Positions 48,656 through 58,998 of a stretch of 64,000 nucleotides of DNA are shown in pieces. Position 1 is the stretch's first letter. Each line of letters opens with the position of its first letter. Source of the DNA: Gammaproteobacteria bacterium (GTDB lineage Bacteria > Pseudomonadota > Gammaproteobacteria > Xanthomonadales > SZUA-36); contig JAUIJU010000005.1 of assembly GCA_030431095.1 (NCBI GenBank), positions 1-64,000 of the forward strand, written 5' to 3'. The notes under the pieces were generated by a model, which was not told the origin of the DNA, made no database searches, and worked only from the letters and a program-made list of their open reading frames with translations. Both the position numbers and the translations under genes were made by a program.

Positions 48656-50670
48656 GGGCAGGGCGAGTCCATGAACTCGGTCAGCCGGTCGAGCGACTGG
48701 TTTACGTCAGCGAAGCCGTTGCCGCCGCCGGAAAACCCGGCGAGCCTGGGAGACGAGCAACCGAGGCTGAACAGCAGTGAGCCATTCGCCAGTCGCTCCA
48801 CCAGCGCGGGGTCGAAGGCGACGCCGAAATTGCCGCCCACCGGGCGCAGCATGCCCAGGTCGATGCCATCTTCCAGGTTGGCGCCGGGCAGCTGCGCGAC
48901 CATCCAGGCCGGCGCGCCCTGGTCGTCGTAGGTAAACCAGTAGACCACCACCGTGCCGCCGGGAAGCACCTCCACCACGAAGCCTTCACCGTTGTGCGCC
49001 GGGTCGTACCAGAGGCCATTGCGCCAGTCGCCGGCATTGGCGGGATCATCCATCGCGTAGGGTTGCGTGATGCGTTGCAACTCCATGGCGCCGGATGCGC
49101 CATCGACCAGGTAGTCGGCTTTACCGCTGTCGTCGTCGTAAAAGTTCAGCACCAGGGCGCCCACGGTGCGCACCTCGACGTCGTCGGGGTCGAAGTCCGG
49201 CCCGAAGCGGCCGCCGCGTGTGGCAAGCAGGTCACGTACGACCAGGCGATGCCCTTCCATCTGGCCGACCCCGAAGTACCAGCGCTGTTGCCCCTGGGCG
49301 TCGTAGGTGAACCAGTACACGACCGCGGAATCCGGCCCGTTGGCCTGGATAATGAATCCCTCTCCATCATGGGTGGGGTCGTACCAGGAACCGCTGTGGC
49401 GTGGTCCCATGTCCGCCGGTGCGGGCCGTAGCCACTGTGGAAAGAGATCGTGCACCGGCCAGGCGCCAACGGAATTTCGCGCCTGGGCCATGAACTGATC
49501 GATGCCGGCGGCGTAGTCGGTATTGAAGCTTTCGTCCCGGCGGTTGAACGCCACGGCGTAGTTCCAGCCATCACGAATGCGCACCACGTAGGACGATGTG
49601 CTGGGCAGGCTGCCGGCATGCCAGGTGTTGTATCCGGTGTTGCCGTAGCTGCGCACGGCCCAGCCGCTGCCGTAGTAGTACTCTCCCGTGGTGTAGGGTC
49701 CTTGCCAGTTTTCCGGCAGGCCGAACATTTCGGCCAGCGAGGCGCCATCCAGTGGCGCGTCTTCGGCTTGCGGGTCGTCCAGCAGGGACAGCCAGCGTAC
49801 CGCTTCGATCATGGACAGGGACCAGCCGCCGGCAGCGGCCACATTCTCGTAGTTGAGCGCTCCATACTCCAGCGGCGCAGGCACGAAGGCGTTGCTCATG
49901 ACGGTATTGGCAGTGAACCCGGACTCATACAGCGGGTCCCCGGCAAAGGCCCGGTGCTTCTGGGTCCTCGACAGGCGCGCGTCATAGATGCCCATCGCGT
50001 TGAACACGGTGTCGGCGTAGGCCCCGTAGGGAAGGCCACTGGCGGCTTCCAGCACACGGCCGGCGAGCATGTAGCCATAGTTGGAGTAGGCATAGGTGGT
50101 GCCCGGTTCGAACAACAGGCTGCGGCCGCTCATGAAGCGCTGGATGTCGGGTTTGCGGATCGGCAGGTCGATGTCCAGCGAATCGGCAATGGTGCGGTCA
50201 TGGAACATGGGGTCGAAACCGATGTCCTGCGGCGCACCGAAGCCGGCCAGGTGTTCCAGCAATTGCCGAACGGTGACGCTGCCCAGTCGCGCGTCAGGCA
50301 GCTGGCCGGGGGGCGGTGTGAAGTCGAGAAAGTCCGCCGCCGGCTGCGCGATGGAGAAGTCCGAGTTCTGCTGCAGGTGATGCAGCAGCGTCGAAGTGAT
50401 CGGCTTGCTCACGCTGGCCACGCGAAACCGCGAGCGGTTGTTCACTGGCTGTCCGGAATCGTTGCTGTAGGCGCGGGCCAGAACCAGGCGACCCTGCCAG
50501 GTCATCGCCAGCTGGCCGTCGGGAATGTCGTTGTCCACCATGAACGTCATCATGGCCTGGTCAAAGGCCGCCAGTCCGGGCACTTCCTGCCCATCGGTGA
50601 CTTCGGCGCCCACGGCCCAAACCGGAAGCAGCAACAGGAGCAGTGACAGACGGCGATGCAGTGATTTCAT
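48652..50670 (-). CDS. Class C beta-lactamase-like serine hydrolase with two C-terminal WYDP/WFTYD repeats
   Basis: SxxK in ASVSKPITS, YxN in YAYSNYGYMLAGRVLEAASG; C-terminal SGSWYDPTHDGEGFIIQANGPDSAVVYWFTYDAQGQQRWYFG and NGLWYDPAHNGEGFVVEVLPGGTVVVYWFTYDDQGAPAWMV. Confidence 0.88.
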   Translation of the reverse strand: MKSLHRRLSLLLLLLPVWAVGAEVTDGQEVPGLAAFDQAMMTFMVDNDIPDGQLAMTWQGRLVLARAYSNDSGQPVNNRSRFRVASVSKPITSTLLHHLQQNSDFSIAQPAADFLDFTPPPGQLPDARLGSVTVRQLLEHLAGFGAPQDIGFDPMFHDRTIADSLDIDLPIRKPDIQRFMSGRSLLFEPGTTYAYSNYGYMLAGRVLEAASGLPYGAYADTVFNAMGIYDARLSRTQKHRAFAGDPLYESGFTANTVMSNAFVPAPLEYGALNYENVAAAGGWSLSMIEAVRWLSLLDDPQAEDAPLDGASLAEMFGLPENWQGPYTTGEYYYGSGWAVRSYGNTGYNTWHAGSLPSTSSYVVRIRDGWNYAVAFNRRDESFNTDYAAGIDQFMAQARNSVGAWPVHDLFPQWLRPAPADMGPRHSGSWYDPTHDGEGFIIQANGPDSAVVYWFTYDAQGQQRWYFGVGQMEGHRLVVRDLLATRGGRFGPDFDPDDVEVRTVGALVLNFYDDDSGKADYLVDGASGAMELQRITQPYAMDDPANAGDWRNGLWYDPAHNGEGFVVEVLPGGTVVVYWFTYDDQGAPAWMVAQLPGANLEDGIDLGMLRPVGGNFGVAFDPALVERLANGSLLFSLGCSSPRLAGFSGGGNGFADVNQSLDRLTEFMDSPCP

Positions 50671-50853
50671 GTCTTTCCCGGCAGTGAGTGATCGATGCCG
50701 GCAATAGTAGCGCAGGCAAGCGCAGAACCCTGCCGCTGGACGTCGAGCGGGGCGAAATGTCGGAGGATGTCACCTGAAGTCACCCAGGTTTCGGTCGGTG
50801 GCGTCCCCGGCCTGTGGCATGATGCCGTCCTGGAGCGACTCATCGGACCCGCC

Positions 50854-51519
50854 ATGCCGTCCAGCCACCCCGACCGCGAGACCGCGGGCCCGCCTTCGGT
50901 TCGGGGCCGCCTGTCGCACTGGCTGGGAGCGTTCGCCGCGGCCGTTCCCTGCATTTACCTTTCCTGGGCCCTCTTCAGCACCTGGGCCGACCCGATGGCG
51001 CGTGACGGCGGCAGTTGGGTCCGGTTCGGTGTCGGCCTGATGGTGCTGGAGTTCGTCCTGCTGCATTCAGGCGCCTTCATGGCGATGGTGCTGAAACTGG
51101 ACGCCAATCCCGTCAAGCGTTCGTTGATGCTGCTGGGCATGGCCCTGCTCTACGGGCTGATGGCCTGGGCGTTTTCCGCGGCGACGGACAGCCCCGCCCT
51201 GTTGTGGATTTTTGGCGGCGTGGTGGCCGGACGGCTGCTGACCGGAATCATCGACCGGGAGGCCGGGTTCCAGGCCTTGATGGCGCGTTCCGGGTTCGGT
51301 GTTGGGCTGTACCTGCTGGTCACCATGCTGACCATCTTCGTTCCCGTCCCCGAATGGGGGATCACGTCGTCCGTGGTTAACGAGGTGTATCCGGATCGCG
51401 GCTCCGGGCTGTGGGAAAAGGATCCGGAGCGGGCGGTCGCGGGTGCGGCGGTGTATTTCGGCCTGATGGGGCTGCTGGAAGTATTTGTCCTCGGCCGCAT
51501 GGGAAATCCGGCGACCTGA
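50854..51519 (+). CDS. Polytopic membrane protein of unknown function
   Basis: In-frame ATG at 50854; several hydrophobic segments (WLGAFAAAVPCIYLSWALFSTW, GLMVLEFVLLHSGAFMAMVL, GVGLYLLVTMLTIFVPVPEWG). Confidence 0.65.
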   Translation: MPSSHPDRETAGPPSVRGRLSHWLGAFAAAVPCIYLSWALFSTWADPMARDGGSWVRFGVGLMVLEFVLLHSGAFMAMVLKLDANPVKRSLMLLGMALLYGLMAWAFSAATDSPALLWIFGGVVAGRLLTGIIDREAGFQALMARSGFGVGLYLLVTMLTIFVPVPEWGITSSVVNEVYPDRGSGLWEKDPERAVAGAAVYFGLMGLLEVFVLGRMGNPAT

Positions 51520-51531
51520 CCCCGTTTACCC

Positions 51532-52530
51532 TCAATGGCCGCCGAAGGCATTGCGCATGGCGGACAGGACCTGGCCGGCGTAGTCGCCTTCCTCGCGTGA
51601 AGCGAAGCGGTCAAACACCGCGGCGCTGATCACGTGCAGGGGGACGCCGGCGCGGATCGCGGTTTCCACCGTCCAGCGGCCCTCACCGGAGTCGGCCACG
51701 CGGGTGTCGTGGCCCTCGAGGCCCGGATTGCCGCGAAGTGACTGCGCCGTCAGGTCGAGCAGCCACGACCCGATCACGCTGCCCCGGCGCCACAGTTCGG
51801 CAATTCGATCGACTTCCAGGTCGTACTGAAAATGCTCCGGGTGGTCCAGGGGCGCGGTCTCGGCGTTCTTCTCACGACCCTGGTGCCCGATGTCGGCATG
51901 ACGCAGCAGGTTGAAGCCTTCGGCGTACGCCGCCATCACGCCGTACTCGATGCCGTTGTGCACCATCTTGACGAAATGACCGGCACCGGGCGGGCCGCAG
52001 TGCAACCAGCCCCGCTCCTCCGGGGTGCTGTCACCTTCGCGGCCCGGCGTTCGCGGCGCTGCCGCCACACCGGGGGCCAGCGCCTCCAATGCGGGGGAGA
52101 GCCGGCCGATGGCGTCGGCTGTGCCCCCGGCCATCAGGCAATAGCCCCGTTGCGCACCCCAGACGCCGCCGGATACGCCGCAGTCCACGTAGTCGATTCC
52201 GCGACCGGTGAGTGACGCGGCCCGCCGAATGTCGTCGTGGTAGTGCGAGTTGCCGCCGTCCACCAGCAGGTCGCCGGACGCCAGCAGCGGCGCCAGTTCA
52301 TCGATCACGCCATCGACCAGGGCCGCGGGCACCATCAGCCACAGGGCACGTGGCGGCTCCAGCGCCTCCACCAGTGCCGCCGGGCTGCGCGCACCCGTCG
52401 CGCCGGCCGACTCCAGCGAGGCGACCGCCTCGTGATCGATGTCGTAGGCGACCACGTCGTGGCCAGCGTCCATCAGGCGGCCGGCCATGCTGGCGCCCAT
52501 GCGCCCCAGGCCAATCATTCCCAATTGCAT
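51532..52530 (-). CDS. 6-phosphogluconate dehydrogenase (decarboxylating), short GndA/YqeC-type
   Basis: MQLGMIGLGRMGASMAGRLMDAGHDVVAYD; DLLVDGGNSHYHDDIRRA; GIDYVDCGVSGGVWGAQRGYCLMAGG; GPPGAGHFVKMVHNGIEYGVMAAYAEG. Confidence 0.92.
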   Translation of the reverse strand: MQLGMIGLGRMGASMAGRLMDAGHDVVAYDIDHEAVASLESAGATGARSPAALVEALEPPRALWLMVPAALVDGVIDELAPLLASGDLLVDGGNSHYHDDIRRAASLTGRGIDYVDCGVSGGVWGAQRGYCLMAGGTADAIGRLSPALEALAPGVAAAPRTPGREGDSTPEERGWLHCGPPGAGHFVKMVHNGIEYGVMAAYAEGFNLLRHADIGHQGREKNAETAPLDHPEHFQYDLEVDRIAELWRRGSVIGSWLLDLTAQSLRGNPGLEGHDTRVADSGEGRWTVETAIRAGVPLHVISAAVFDRFASREEGDYAGQVLSAMRNAFGGH

Positions 52531-52587
52531 CGTTCTTCCTCCTCGATCGCGTCAATCCAACCGCATGCCACGGTCCACCAGCATGCG

Positions 52588-54621
52588 TCATGTCGAACCC
52601 GGGTCCAAGGCCGGGCGTTCGAGTTCACACACCAGGAATGGCCCGATCGGCGAGCACCCGGCCATGTCGGCGGTATGGCGCGGGTCGACCGGCTGGCGTG
52701 GCTGTGTCGACCAGAACACAAGGTGGGTGACGCCGAAATGCGTCGACAACTCAAGCAGTCGATGGACTCGTGCGTCGCCCAGGCGCCGGCGTTTCAGCAA
52801 GGCGTGGATCTCGTCCAGCCTCGCTTCCTCGGGTGTGCCGTCCAGCCCTGGGACCAGGCTGTAGTAGTAGTGGCGCAGCAGCAACTGTCGCGGCGCTTCA
52901 GGAAAGTAATTCACCTGCCTGGCCACATCTTCGGGCGCCAGCACCAACGGTGGCGTACCCGGTTGCGTGGCGCGCATCTCGGCGAAGTAACGGGCCAGGG
53001 GCTCAGCCCAGGCTTCGACCTTGCGCAGGTGCAGGTGTTCGCCCTCCGCGAGCCTCGACAGGTCTTTCGCGGCACGGGACAAGGGCAAGGTGGCAAGTAT
53101 CACGGCGGCCAGCGTGGTGGTGAATGCCAGCCGCCAGCGGGGGTCGCGAATGCGCGCGCGGACGTCGGCCGATTCCTCGAAGGCCATGGCCGCCGCGGCG
53201 GTCAGCAGGACGCCCACCGGGAACATCCAATAGTATCTCCAGTACAGGTAGGGCAGGCCCACCAGGTCCTCGAGCCAGGCGGGCAGCCAGGGGTTGAGCC
53301 CCAGCACCAGCATGACCAGGCCGAACCGCGCCAGGACGTTCTGCCCCCGGTACAGGCCCAGCAGGCATACGGCGAATGCCGCGGCGTGATACAACCCCAT
53401 GCGAATCCGGCCGGACAGTGCCCAGCCGAACTGCTCCAGCACCGTGACCGTGCGCCGCGGGAGGTCGGGATCCAGCATGTCAACGCTGTCCGACCGCACA
53501 TGGAACGCCAGCACCACCACCAGGCTGGGCAGGGTCGCCAGGCCGAGCCAGGCCAGGGTCCGCCCCAGGGCAGCGAACTGCCAGGGCGTGAAGGCCAGCA
53601 GGGCCATGCCGGCGACCATGGGACCCATGTAGAGGCCATTCACCGAGGCGCCCGCGGTGGCGACCAGGCACAGGGACAGCAGTGCTGCCGACCGGGCGTT
53701 CCGGGCGCTGGCGTGCAGCAGGCTGGCGGAGATCAGCAATGGAAATCCCACCAGCATCATGGCCGCCTTGCCCTGGTACAGGCGCAGGCGCAGAAAACTG
53801 CCCGCCAGGGCGTCGCTGTAGACCACCTGAAGAATGAGAACGAGGGCGATCAGCAGCCCGGCAGCGGCCCAGCGCAGGCCGCACAGCCTGCTGAACAGGG
53901 TCCAGCTGGCCGGTACCAGCAGCGCCAGGCCGGCAGGCAGCAGCGCGTGGTAGACCAGCAACAGGTCCAGGCCTGTCAGCCGGCTGACATAGCCGGCCAG
54001 GGCGTCCCAGGACTGTCCGAGGTTGAGGGCGTACACGGGATTGGGGCGTGTCGCGACCTGGAACAGCGTGTCGGTGGCGAACAGTGAAAGATCCGCTTCG
54101 ACCAGGAAAGCGGCCGCGGCATCGAGAAAGTGCGTGTCGTCTCCGTTGCTGACCGCGACCAGGCCGTGCAAGCCCCAGATCAGGGTGGCCGCGAGCGCCA
54201 GTATCGGCCAGTTGGCCGAGGTCGCAGGCACGGGCCGGCCAGGTCCGTCGCCAACCTGGCCGATGTCACCGAGGACCGGCACCAGGGCGCACAGTGTCAT
54301 GGCCCAGAGTAGCCACTGGGGTCCACCGCCCAACCAGGCGACGATGGCCAGGAGAAAGCACACGGCGCAACCCACGTAGCAGGGCAGGCAGGGTGGAATC
54401 ACGCCCGTAACCCCGGGTCCGGAGGCCGGGAGCGCGTCCAGGGTTCGCCGCGACAGCGCGGCCGCCAGGATTCCACACAGCAGGGTCGTCAGAAGGATGG
54501 CTGGAGACGCCGCAACCAGTGTATTCGGCGTCCAGCCCAACGCCATGGCAACCCAGACCCACAGCGTCCAGCCTGCGTAGGCGCCCGCTGTACCGAAACA
54601 GACGGACAGCAGTTTCTTCAC
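52588..54621 (-). CDS. Large polytopic membrane protein of unknown function
   Basis: 677 aa, many TM-like segments followed by a soluble C-terminal region; no confident family. Confidence 0.7.
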   Translation of the reverse strand: MKKLLSVCFGTAGAYAGWTLWVWVAMALGWTPNTLVAASPAILLTTLLCGILAAALSRRTLDALPASGPGVTGVIPPCLPCYVGCAVCFLLAIVAWLGGGPQWLLWAMTLCALVPVLGDIGQVGDGPGRPVPATSANWPILALAATLIWGLHGLVAVSNGDDTHFLDAAAAFLVEADLSLFATDTLFQVATRPNPVYALNLGQSWDALAGYVSRLTGLDLLLVYHALLPAGLALLVPASWTLFSRLCGLRWAAAGLLIALVLILQVVYSDALAGSFLRLRLYQGKAAMMLVGFPLLISASLLHASARNARSAALLSLCLVATAGASVNGLYMGPMVAGMALLAFTPWQFAALGRTLAWLGLATLPSLVVVLAFHVRSDSVDMLDPDLPRRTVTVLEQFGWALSGRIRMGLYHAAAFAVCLLGLYRGQNVLARFGLVMLVLGLNPWLPAWLEDLVGLPYLYWRYYWMFPVGVLLTAAAAMAFEESADVRARIRDPRWRLAFTTTLAAVILATLPLSRAAKDLSRLAEGEHLHLRKVEAWAEPLARYFAEMRATQPGTPPLVLAPEDVARQVNYFPEAPRQLLLRHYYYSLVPGLDGTPEEARLDEIHALLKRRRLGDARVHRLLELSTHFGVTHLVFWSTQPRQPVDPRHTADMAGCSPIGPFLVCELERPALDPGST

Positions 54622-54649
54622 GGCGATCGCCGAAAGCGGGACCGGGGCT

Positions 54650-55222
54650 TCAGCCGGCCTCGTCCAGGCCTTGCGTCAGCGCGTCGGATGTCGTGTCGCG
54701 TCCGGTCGGGGCGCCGTGGTTTACCTCCGCCTCCGCCGTGGTGACCGTGTCACAACGGCCGAGGCTGATGCCGGGCGGATTGGTGGAAAAGGTGAACGGC
54801 GCGACGCGGCTCAGTGCGCGCATACCGAGAATGGGTCGGGTGCCCGTGCCGAACACCGCCACTTCCACATCGCGCAGGTGACAGCTTCCAAGGCGAATTT
54901 CGGGAACCCGGTAAACGGGCACCACGCGTCGCGAGCCGTCCGCCATGATGCCCTCGAGCTTTTTGACGAACTCGGCGTTTCCCGCTCGCTGCAGCGCTTC
55001 GAGCATGCCGGTGTCGATGGCTGTGTAGCCCGAACCGGTATCGACGAGGAATTTTACGGCGCCGAAGCCATGCACACTGGCCTCGACGTAGAATGTTCCG
55101 GCGGCGATGCCGTGCATGGGAACGTGGATATCGTCCGCCAGCGCCGAGCCCGAGGCCAGGGCGCACAGGATCGCCATCCGTCTGAGCCATCGTTTCGTCG
55201 AGCGGTGCGTCGTCTGTGCCAT
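54650..55222 (-). CDS. Secreted retropepsin-like aspartic protease
   Basis: Signal peptide ...RRMAILCALASGSALA; FYVEASVHGFGAVKFLVDTGSGYTAI (single D-T-G-S motif) and ILGMRALSRV (ILG..). Confidence 0.75.
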   Translation of the reverse strand: MAQTTHRSTKRWLRRMAILCALASGSALADDIHVPMHGIAAGTFYVEASVHGFGAVKFLVDTGSGYTAIDTGMLEALQRAGNAEFVKKLEGIMADGSRRVVPVYRVPEIRLGSCHLRDVEVAVFGTGTRPILGMRALSRVAPFTFSTNPPGISLGRCDTVTTAEAEVNHGAPTGRDTTSDALTQGLDEAG

Positions 55223-55364
55223 CGCGTTTTGTGGCCCCCTGGCGGCCCCCGGTCCCCTGAGTCCACCAAGGTAGCGGATTGCCCCCAACCTGCCAAGCGC
55301 CGGGGCCGCGTGCGCCGACTTGCAGCGGCGCCTGGAGGCGACGGGTTTTGATCATGCAAGACGA

Positions 55365-55394
55365 CGAACGGCCGGCGCAAAGGCCGGCCGTTCG
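55365..55394 (-). terminator. Strong hairpin downstream of the EF-hand gene
   Basis: CGAACGGCCGGC-gcaaag-GCCGGCCGTTCG, perfect 12-bp stem, 80 nt past the stop of the 55474-55806 gene. Confidence 0.6.
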
Positions 55395-55473
55395 AATGGG
55401 CAGCGAGTCTCACCGCCCGGAGCCTTTCCAGCTCTGGTGACTCGGGCCAATCAGCGATCAGCCCGTGGGACGG

Positions 55474-55806
55474 TCAGTAGTCCTCGGGATCTTCCATCCC
55501 GTGATCTTTCTCCGATGGCGTTACGGGCTCGAAGCGCGCAAATTCCGCCTGGTCCAGAGATCCGTCCTGGTTGGTGTCGAGTTCAGACCATTTCTCGGTC
55601 AGCGTCTCGCTTACCAGGCGATCGTCGGCACTCTGGATTTCGGTTTTGCTCACGGCGCCGTCATTGTTGGCGTCGAGCTGGTAGAAGGACGGCGTCTTCA
55701 GTTCTGCCGCCATCGTGTCCTTGTGCTTGTCGCCGCCGGCGAAAACAGCGCCGCTCAGGGCGGTCGCGGCAACAGCGATAGCGATGTGATTCAAGGTGCG
55801 TTTCAT
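55474..55806 (-). CDS. Small secreted EF-hand protein
   Basis: Signal peptide; DANNDGAVSKTE and DTNQDGSLDQAEF calcium-binding loops. Confidence 0.88.
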   Translation of the reverse strand: MKRTLNHIAIAVAATALSGAVFAGGDKHKDTMAAELKTPSFYQLDANNDGAVSKTEIQSADDRLVSETLTEKWSELDTNQDGSLDQAEFARFEPVTPSEKDHGMEDPEDY

Positions 55807-56083
55807 GACAGTTCCTCCTGTTGGCTGTCGTTCATAGGACCCCCGACCGGCGCGAGGCCTGTTGTCGGCGGGTGCAGGAAGTAAGGTCCAAGGTTCGTGC
55901 CAGTTCCCCGAGGACCCCGTGCCGGATGCCCGGTAGATGTCGCTGCCAGGGCGTTCTCCGCGGTTCTGGAGAAACTCCGGGACGGGAAGTCAGAGGCCAG
56001 GTGTCGAGACCCGGTGGCCATGAACAGGCAATTCCTACCGGACGCCATGCAAACTTTTCAAACCGGATCGGGCGGAACGAAAG

Positions 56084-56926
56084 TCAGGTGCTTCTGACCG
56101 GATTGACCAGGGTGCCGATGCCGTCGATGGTGATTTCCACCTGGTCGCCGTCCGTCAGCGCCACCTCGTCTTCCGGCACGATCCCCGTGCCGGTCATCAG
56201 GAGACTGCCCGCGGGATGGGTGTTGTCACGGTACAGGAATTCCACCAGCTCCTCCGGGGTGCGCTTCATGTTGCCGAGTCGGGTCTCACCACGGAACAGG
56301 GTTTGGCCGTGCCGTTGGATCCGCAGGTGAATCGCGGTGTCCGGGCCGGGCAGATCGGGTGCGATGCGCAGGCCCGGCCCCAGCGCCGCGCAGCGATCGA
56401 AGGTCTTGGCCTGCGGAAGGTAGAGCGGGTTTTCCCCTTCGAGATCACGGCAGCTCAGGTCGTTGCCGATCGTGCAGCCGAGGATGACTCCGCCGCGGGT
56501 CACGCTCAGCACCAGTTCAGGCTCGGGCACCATCCAGCGTGAATCACTGCGCAGGTGCAGGCCCTGGCCGGGGCCCACCACGCGGTGGGGCGTGGCCTTC
56601 AGGAACAGTTCCGGCCGGTCGGCATCGTAGACGCGGTCGTAGAAATTGCCGCCGCCGGCCTCGGCGGATTCCTCCATGCGCGCCTCGCGGCTGCGGCGGT
56701 ACGTGACGCCGGCCGCCCACAACTCCTGTCGATGCAACGGGGCGAGTAACGTCACCGATGCCAGGTCGATCGACGACTCCGGGGCGGCGTCCCTGACACG
56801 CGCACGCAGGTGCCGAAACAGGTCGTCGTCATTGACCAGGGTGTCCCAGTCCGAGTCCAGGCGCCACAGCGCGTCGTCATGGCCGAGCAACGGGCCTTCG
56901 GGTGTGCGGTACAACATCAACGCCAT
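56084..56926 (-). CDS. Fumarylacetoacetate hydrolase-fold protein (sugar-acid dehydratase type)
   Basis: [100 protein letters not shown]. Confidence 0.88.
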   Translation of the reverse strand: MALMLYRTPEGPLLGHDDALWRLDSDWDTLVNDDDLFRHLRARVRDAAPESSIDLASVTLLAPLHRQELWAAGVTYRRSREARMEESAEAGGGNFYDRVYDADRPELFLKATPHRVVGPGQGLHLRSDSRWMVPEPELVLSVTRGGVILGCTIGNDLSCRDLEGENPLYLPQAKTFDRCAALGPGLRIAPDLPGPDTAIHLRIQRHGQTLFRGETRLGNMKRTPEELVEFLYRDNTHPAGSLLMTGTGIVPEDEVALTDGDQVEITIDGIGTLVNPVRST

Positions 56927-56978
56927 GGCGTTCGCTCCGGCTGCGTGTCATCACGTACACTGCGGGAGCCCCGGTAAC

Positions 56979-58934
56979 GTGGTCAAGCCCACTGGCGTGT
57001 TCGACGACGATCCCGACATCTATCACGTGCAAACCTCCGCACCCGGTCCGGACGGCGCCCTGCCGTTCACCGACGCCATGCTGCGTGAAAAGCCCAGTGG
57101 CGACCTCTTCGGCTGGACACAGGATGCCGCCATGGGCTGGAATCCCGCGCAACTGGGGAGGGACGAGTACCTGATTCTCAGCACCCAGGGTGGGCTGCGC
57201 GCCCCGGACGGGAGCCCGGTCGCGCTGGGCTACCACACGGGACATTGGGAAATTGGGCTGCTGGTGGAGGCGGCGGCGCACGCATTGCGCCGCCTGGGCG
57301 GTATCCCCTTCGCCGGGTATTGTTCCGACCCTTGTGATGGACGCACCCAGGGCACCGCCGGCATGTACGACAGCCTGCCCTGGCGCAATGACGCCGCGAC
57401 GGTCCTGCGTCGCCTGATTCGATCGCTGCCCACGCGGCGCGCGGTGCTGGGTATTGCCACCTGCGACAAGGGCCATCCAGCCATGATGATGGCGCTGGCC
57501 GCGCAACGGGAACTTCCCGTGGTGCTGGTGCCGGGCGGCGTCACCCTGCCGCCCGCCAGGGGCGAGGACGCGGGCACCATCCAGACCATTGGAGCCCGTT
57601 ACGCGCACGGCATGATCGGCCTGCAGGAGGCGGCCGACCTGGGCTGCCGGGCGTGCGCCACACCCGGCGGAGGTTGCCAGTTCCTGGGCACCGCCGCGAC
57701 CGCCCAGGTCGTCGGTGAAGCGCTGGGTCTTTCCCTGCCACATTCGGCGCTGGCGCCTTCCGGCCAGCCCATCTGGACCGCCCTGGCGAGACAGTCAGCG
57801 CGCGCCTTGCATCACCAGGCCAAGCGGGGACTCACGGCAAGGAACATCCTGACCCAGGGCGCCGTGCGCAACGCGATGACCGTGCACGCGGCCTTCGGCG
57901 GGTCGACCAATCTGTTGCTTCACCTTCCGGCGGTGGCGCACGCGGCGGGACTCCCGCGTCCCGGCGTGGAGGACTGGATTGCGGTGAATCGCGCAACGCC
58001 CAGGCTGGTCAGCGTGCTGCCCAACGGGCCGGTTCACCACCCCACGGTGCGGGTGTTCCTGGCCGGCGGCGTGCCGGAGGTGATGCTGCACCTGCGCGAC
58101 CTGGGGCTGCTGGACACCTCGGTGCTGACCGCCACCGGGGAAGCGCTGGACCGGGTGCTCGACGACTGGGCCGGGTCCACGCGCCGTCGCGCCCTGCGTG
58201 AGCGCCTGGTCGAAGCCGACGGGGTCGACCCGGATCGCGTCATCCTGTCGCCCGAACAGGCCCGTGAGGCAGGACTGAGCGGCACACTCGCCTTTCCCAC
58301 CGGCAACCTGGCGCCCGATGGCTCGGTGGTCAAGGCCACCTCGATCGAGCCGTCCCGCCTCGTGGGTGGACGCTTCGAGCATGCAGGCCCGGTGCGCCTG
58401 TTCACCGACGAACGCTCGGCCATGGCGGCGCTCAAGTCCACCAGCGAGCACCGTGTCCAGGCGGGCGACGTACTTGTTCTGGCCGGTTGCGGCCCCATGG
58501 GCACCGGCATGGAGGAAACCTACCAATTGACCTCTGCGCTCAAACATCTGCCATGGGGGAAGGACGTCACGCTGCTCACCGATGCCCGCTTTTCAGGCGT
58601 GTCCACCGGCGCCTGTATCGGCCACGTCGGGCCGGAAGCGCTGGCCGGGGGACCGTTGGGACGCCTGCGTGACGGAGATCGGGTCCGTGTGATGCTGGAT
58701 CTTGCCGCGATGACCGGCTCGGTGGACCTGGTCGGTGACGCCGGTCGGACGCACGGTCAGTCCTGGGGCGACCGCGTGCTCGCGGAGCGAGCGCCGCATC
58801 CGGACCTGGCGCCGGCCGATGACCTGCCGGCCGATACCCGGTTGTGGGCGGCATTGCAGGCGGTCAGCGGCGGTACCTGGGGTGGCTGCGTCCACGATGC
58901 CGACGCGGTCCTTGCACAACTGGACAAAGACTGA
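56979..58934 (+). CDS. YjhG/YagF-family dehydratase (IlvD/Edd superfamily, xylonate dehydratase type)
   Basis: [113 protein letters not shown] start at 56979. Confidence 0.92.
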   Translation: MVKPTGVFDDDPDIYHVQTSAPGPDGALPFTDAMLREKPSGDLFGWTQDAAMGWNPAQLGRDEYLILSTQGGLRAPDGSPVALGYHTGHWEIGLLVEAAAHALRRLGGIPFAGYCSDPCDGRTQGTAGMYDSLPWRNDAATVLRRLIRSLPTRRAVLGIATCDKGHPAMMMALAAQRELPVVLVPGGVTLPPARGEDAGTIQTIGARYAHGMIGLQEAADLGCRACATPGGGCQFLGTAATAQVVGEALGLSLPHSALAPSGQPIWTALARQSARALHHQAKRGLTARNILTQGAVRNAMTVHAAFGGSTNLLLHLPAVAHAAGLPRPGVEDWIAVNRATPRLVSVLPNGPVHHPTVRVFLAGGVPEVMLHLRDLGLLDTSVLTATGEALDRVLDDWAGSTRRRALRERLVEADGVDPDRVILSPEQAREAGLSGTLAFPTGNLAPDGSVVKATSIEPSRLVGGRFEHAGPVRLFTDERSAMAALKSTSEHRVQAGDVLVLAGCGPMGTGMEETYQLTSALKHLPWGKDVTLLTDARFSGVSTGACIGHVGPEALAGGPLGRLRDGDRVRVMLDLAAMTGSVDLVGDAGRTHGQSWGDRVLAERAPHPDLAPADDLPADTRLWAALQAVSGGTWGGCVHDADAVLAQLDKD

Positions 58935-58998
58935 TTCGTAACGCTACGGAGGCTGCCTGCTATGCTCAGGGCAATCCCAAAGATCTCCGGAGTCGTTC

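Noticed and set aside
52237-54087. 616-aa plus-strand ORF rich in Gln/Arg/Gly
   Set aside because: Antisense shadow of the minus-strand gnd-like and membrane protein genes; low-complexity translation typical of GC-rich reverse frames.
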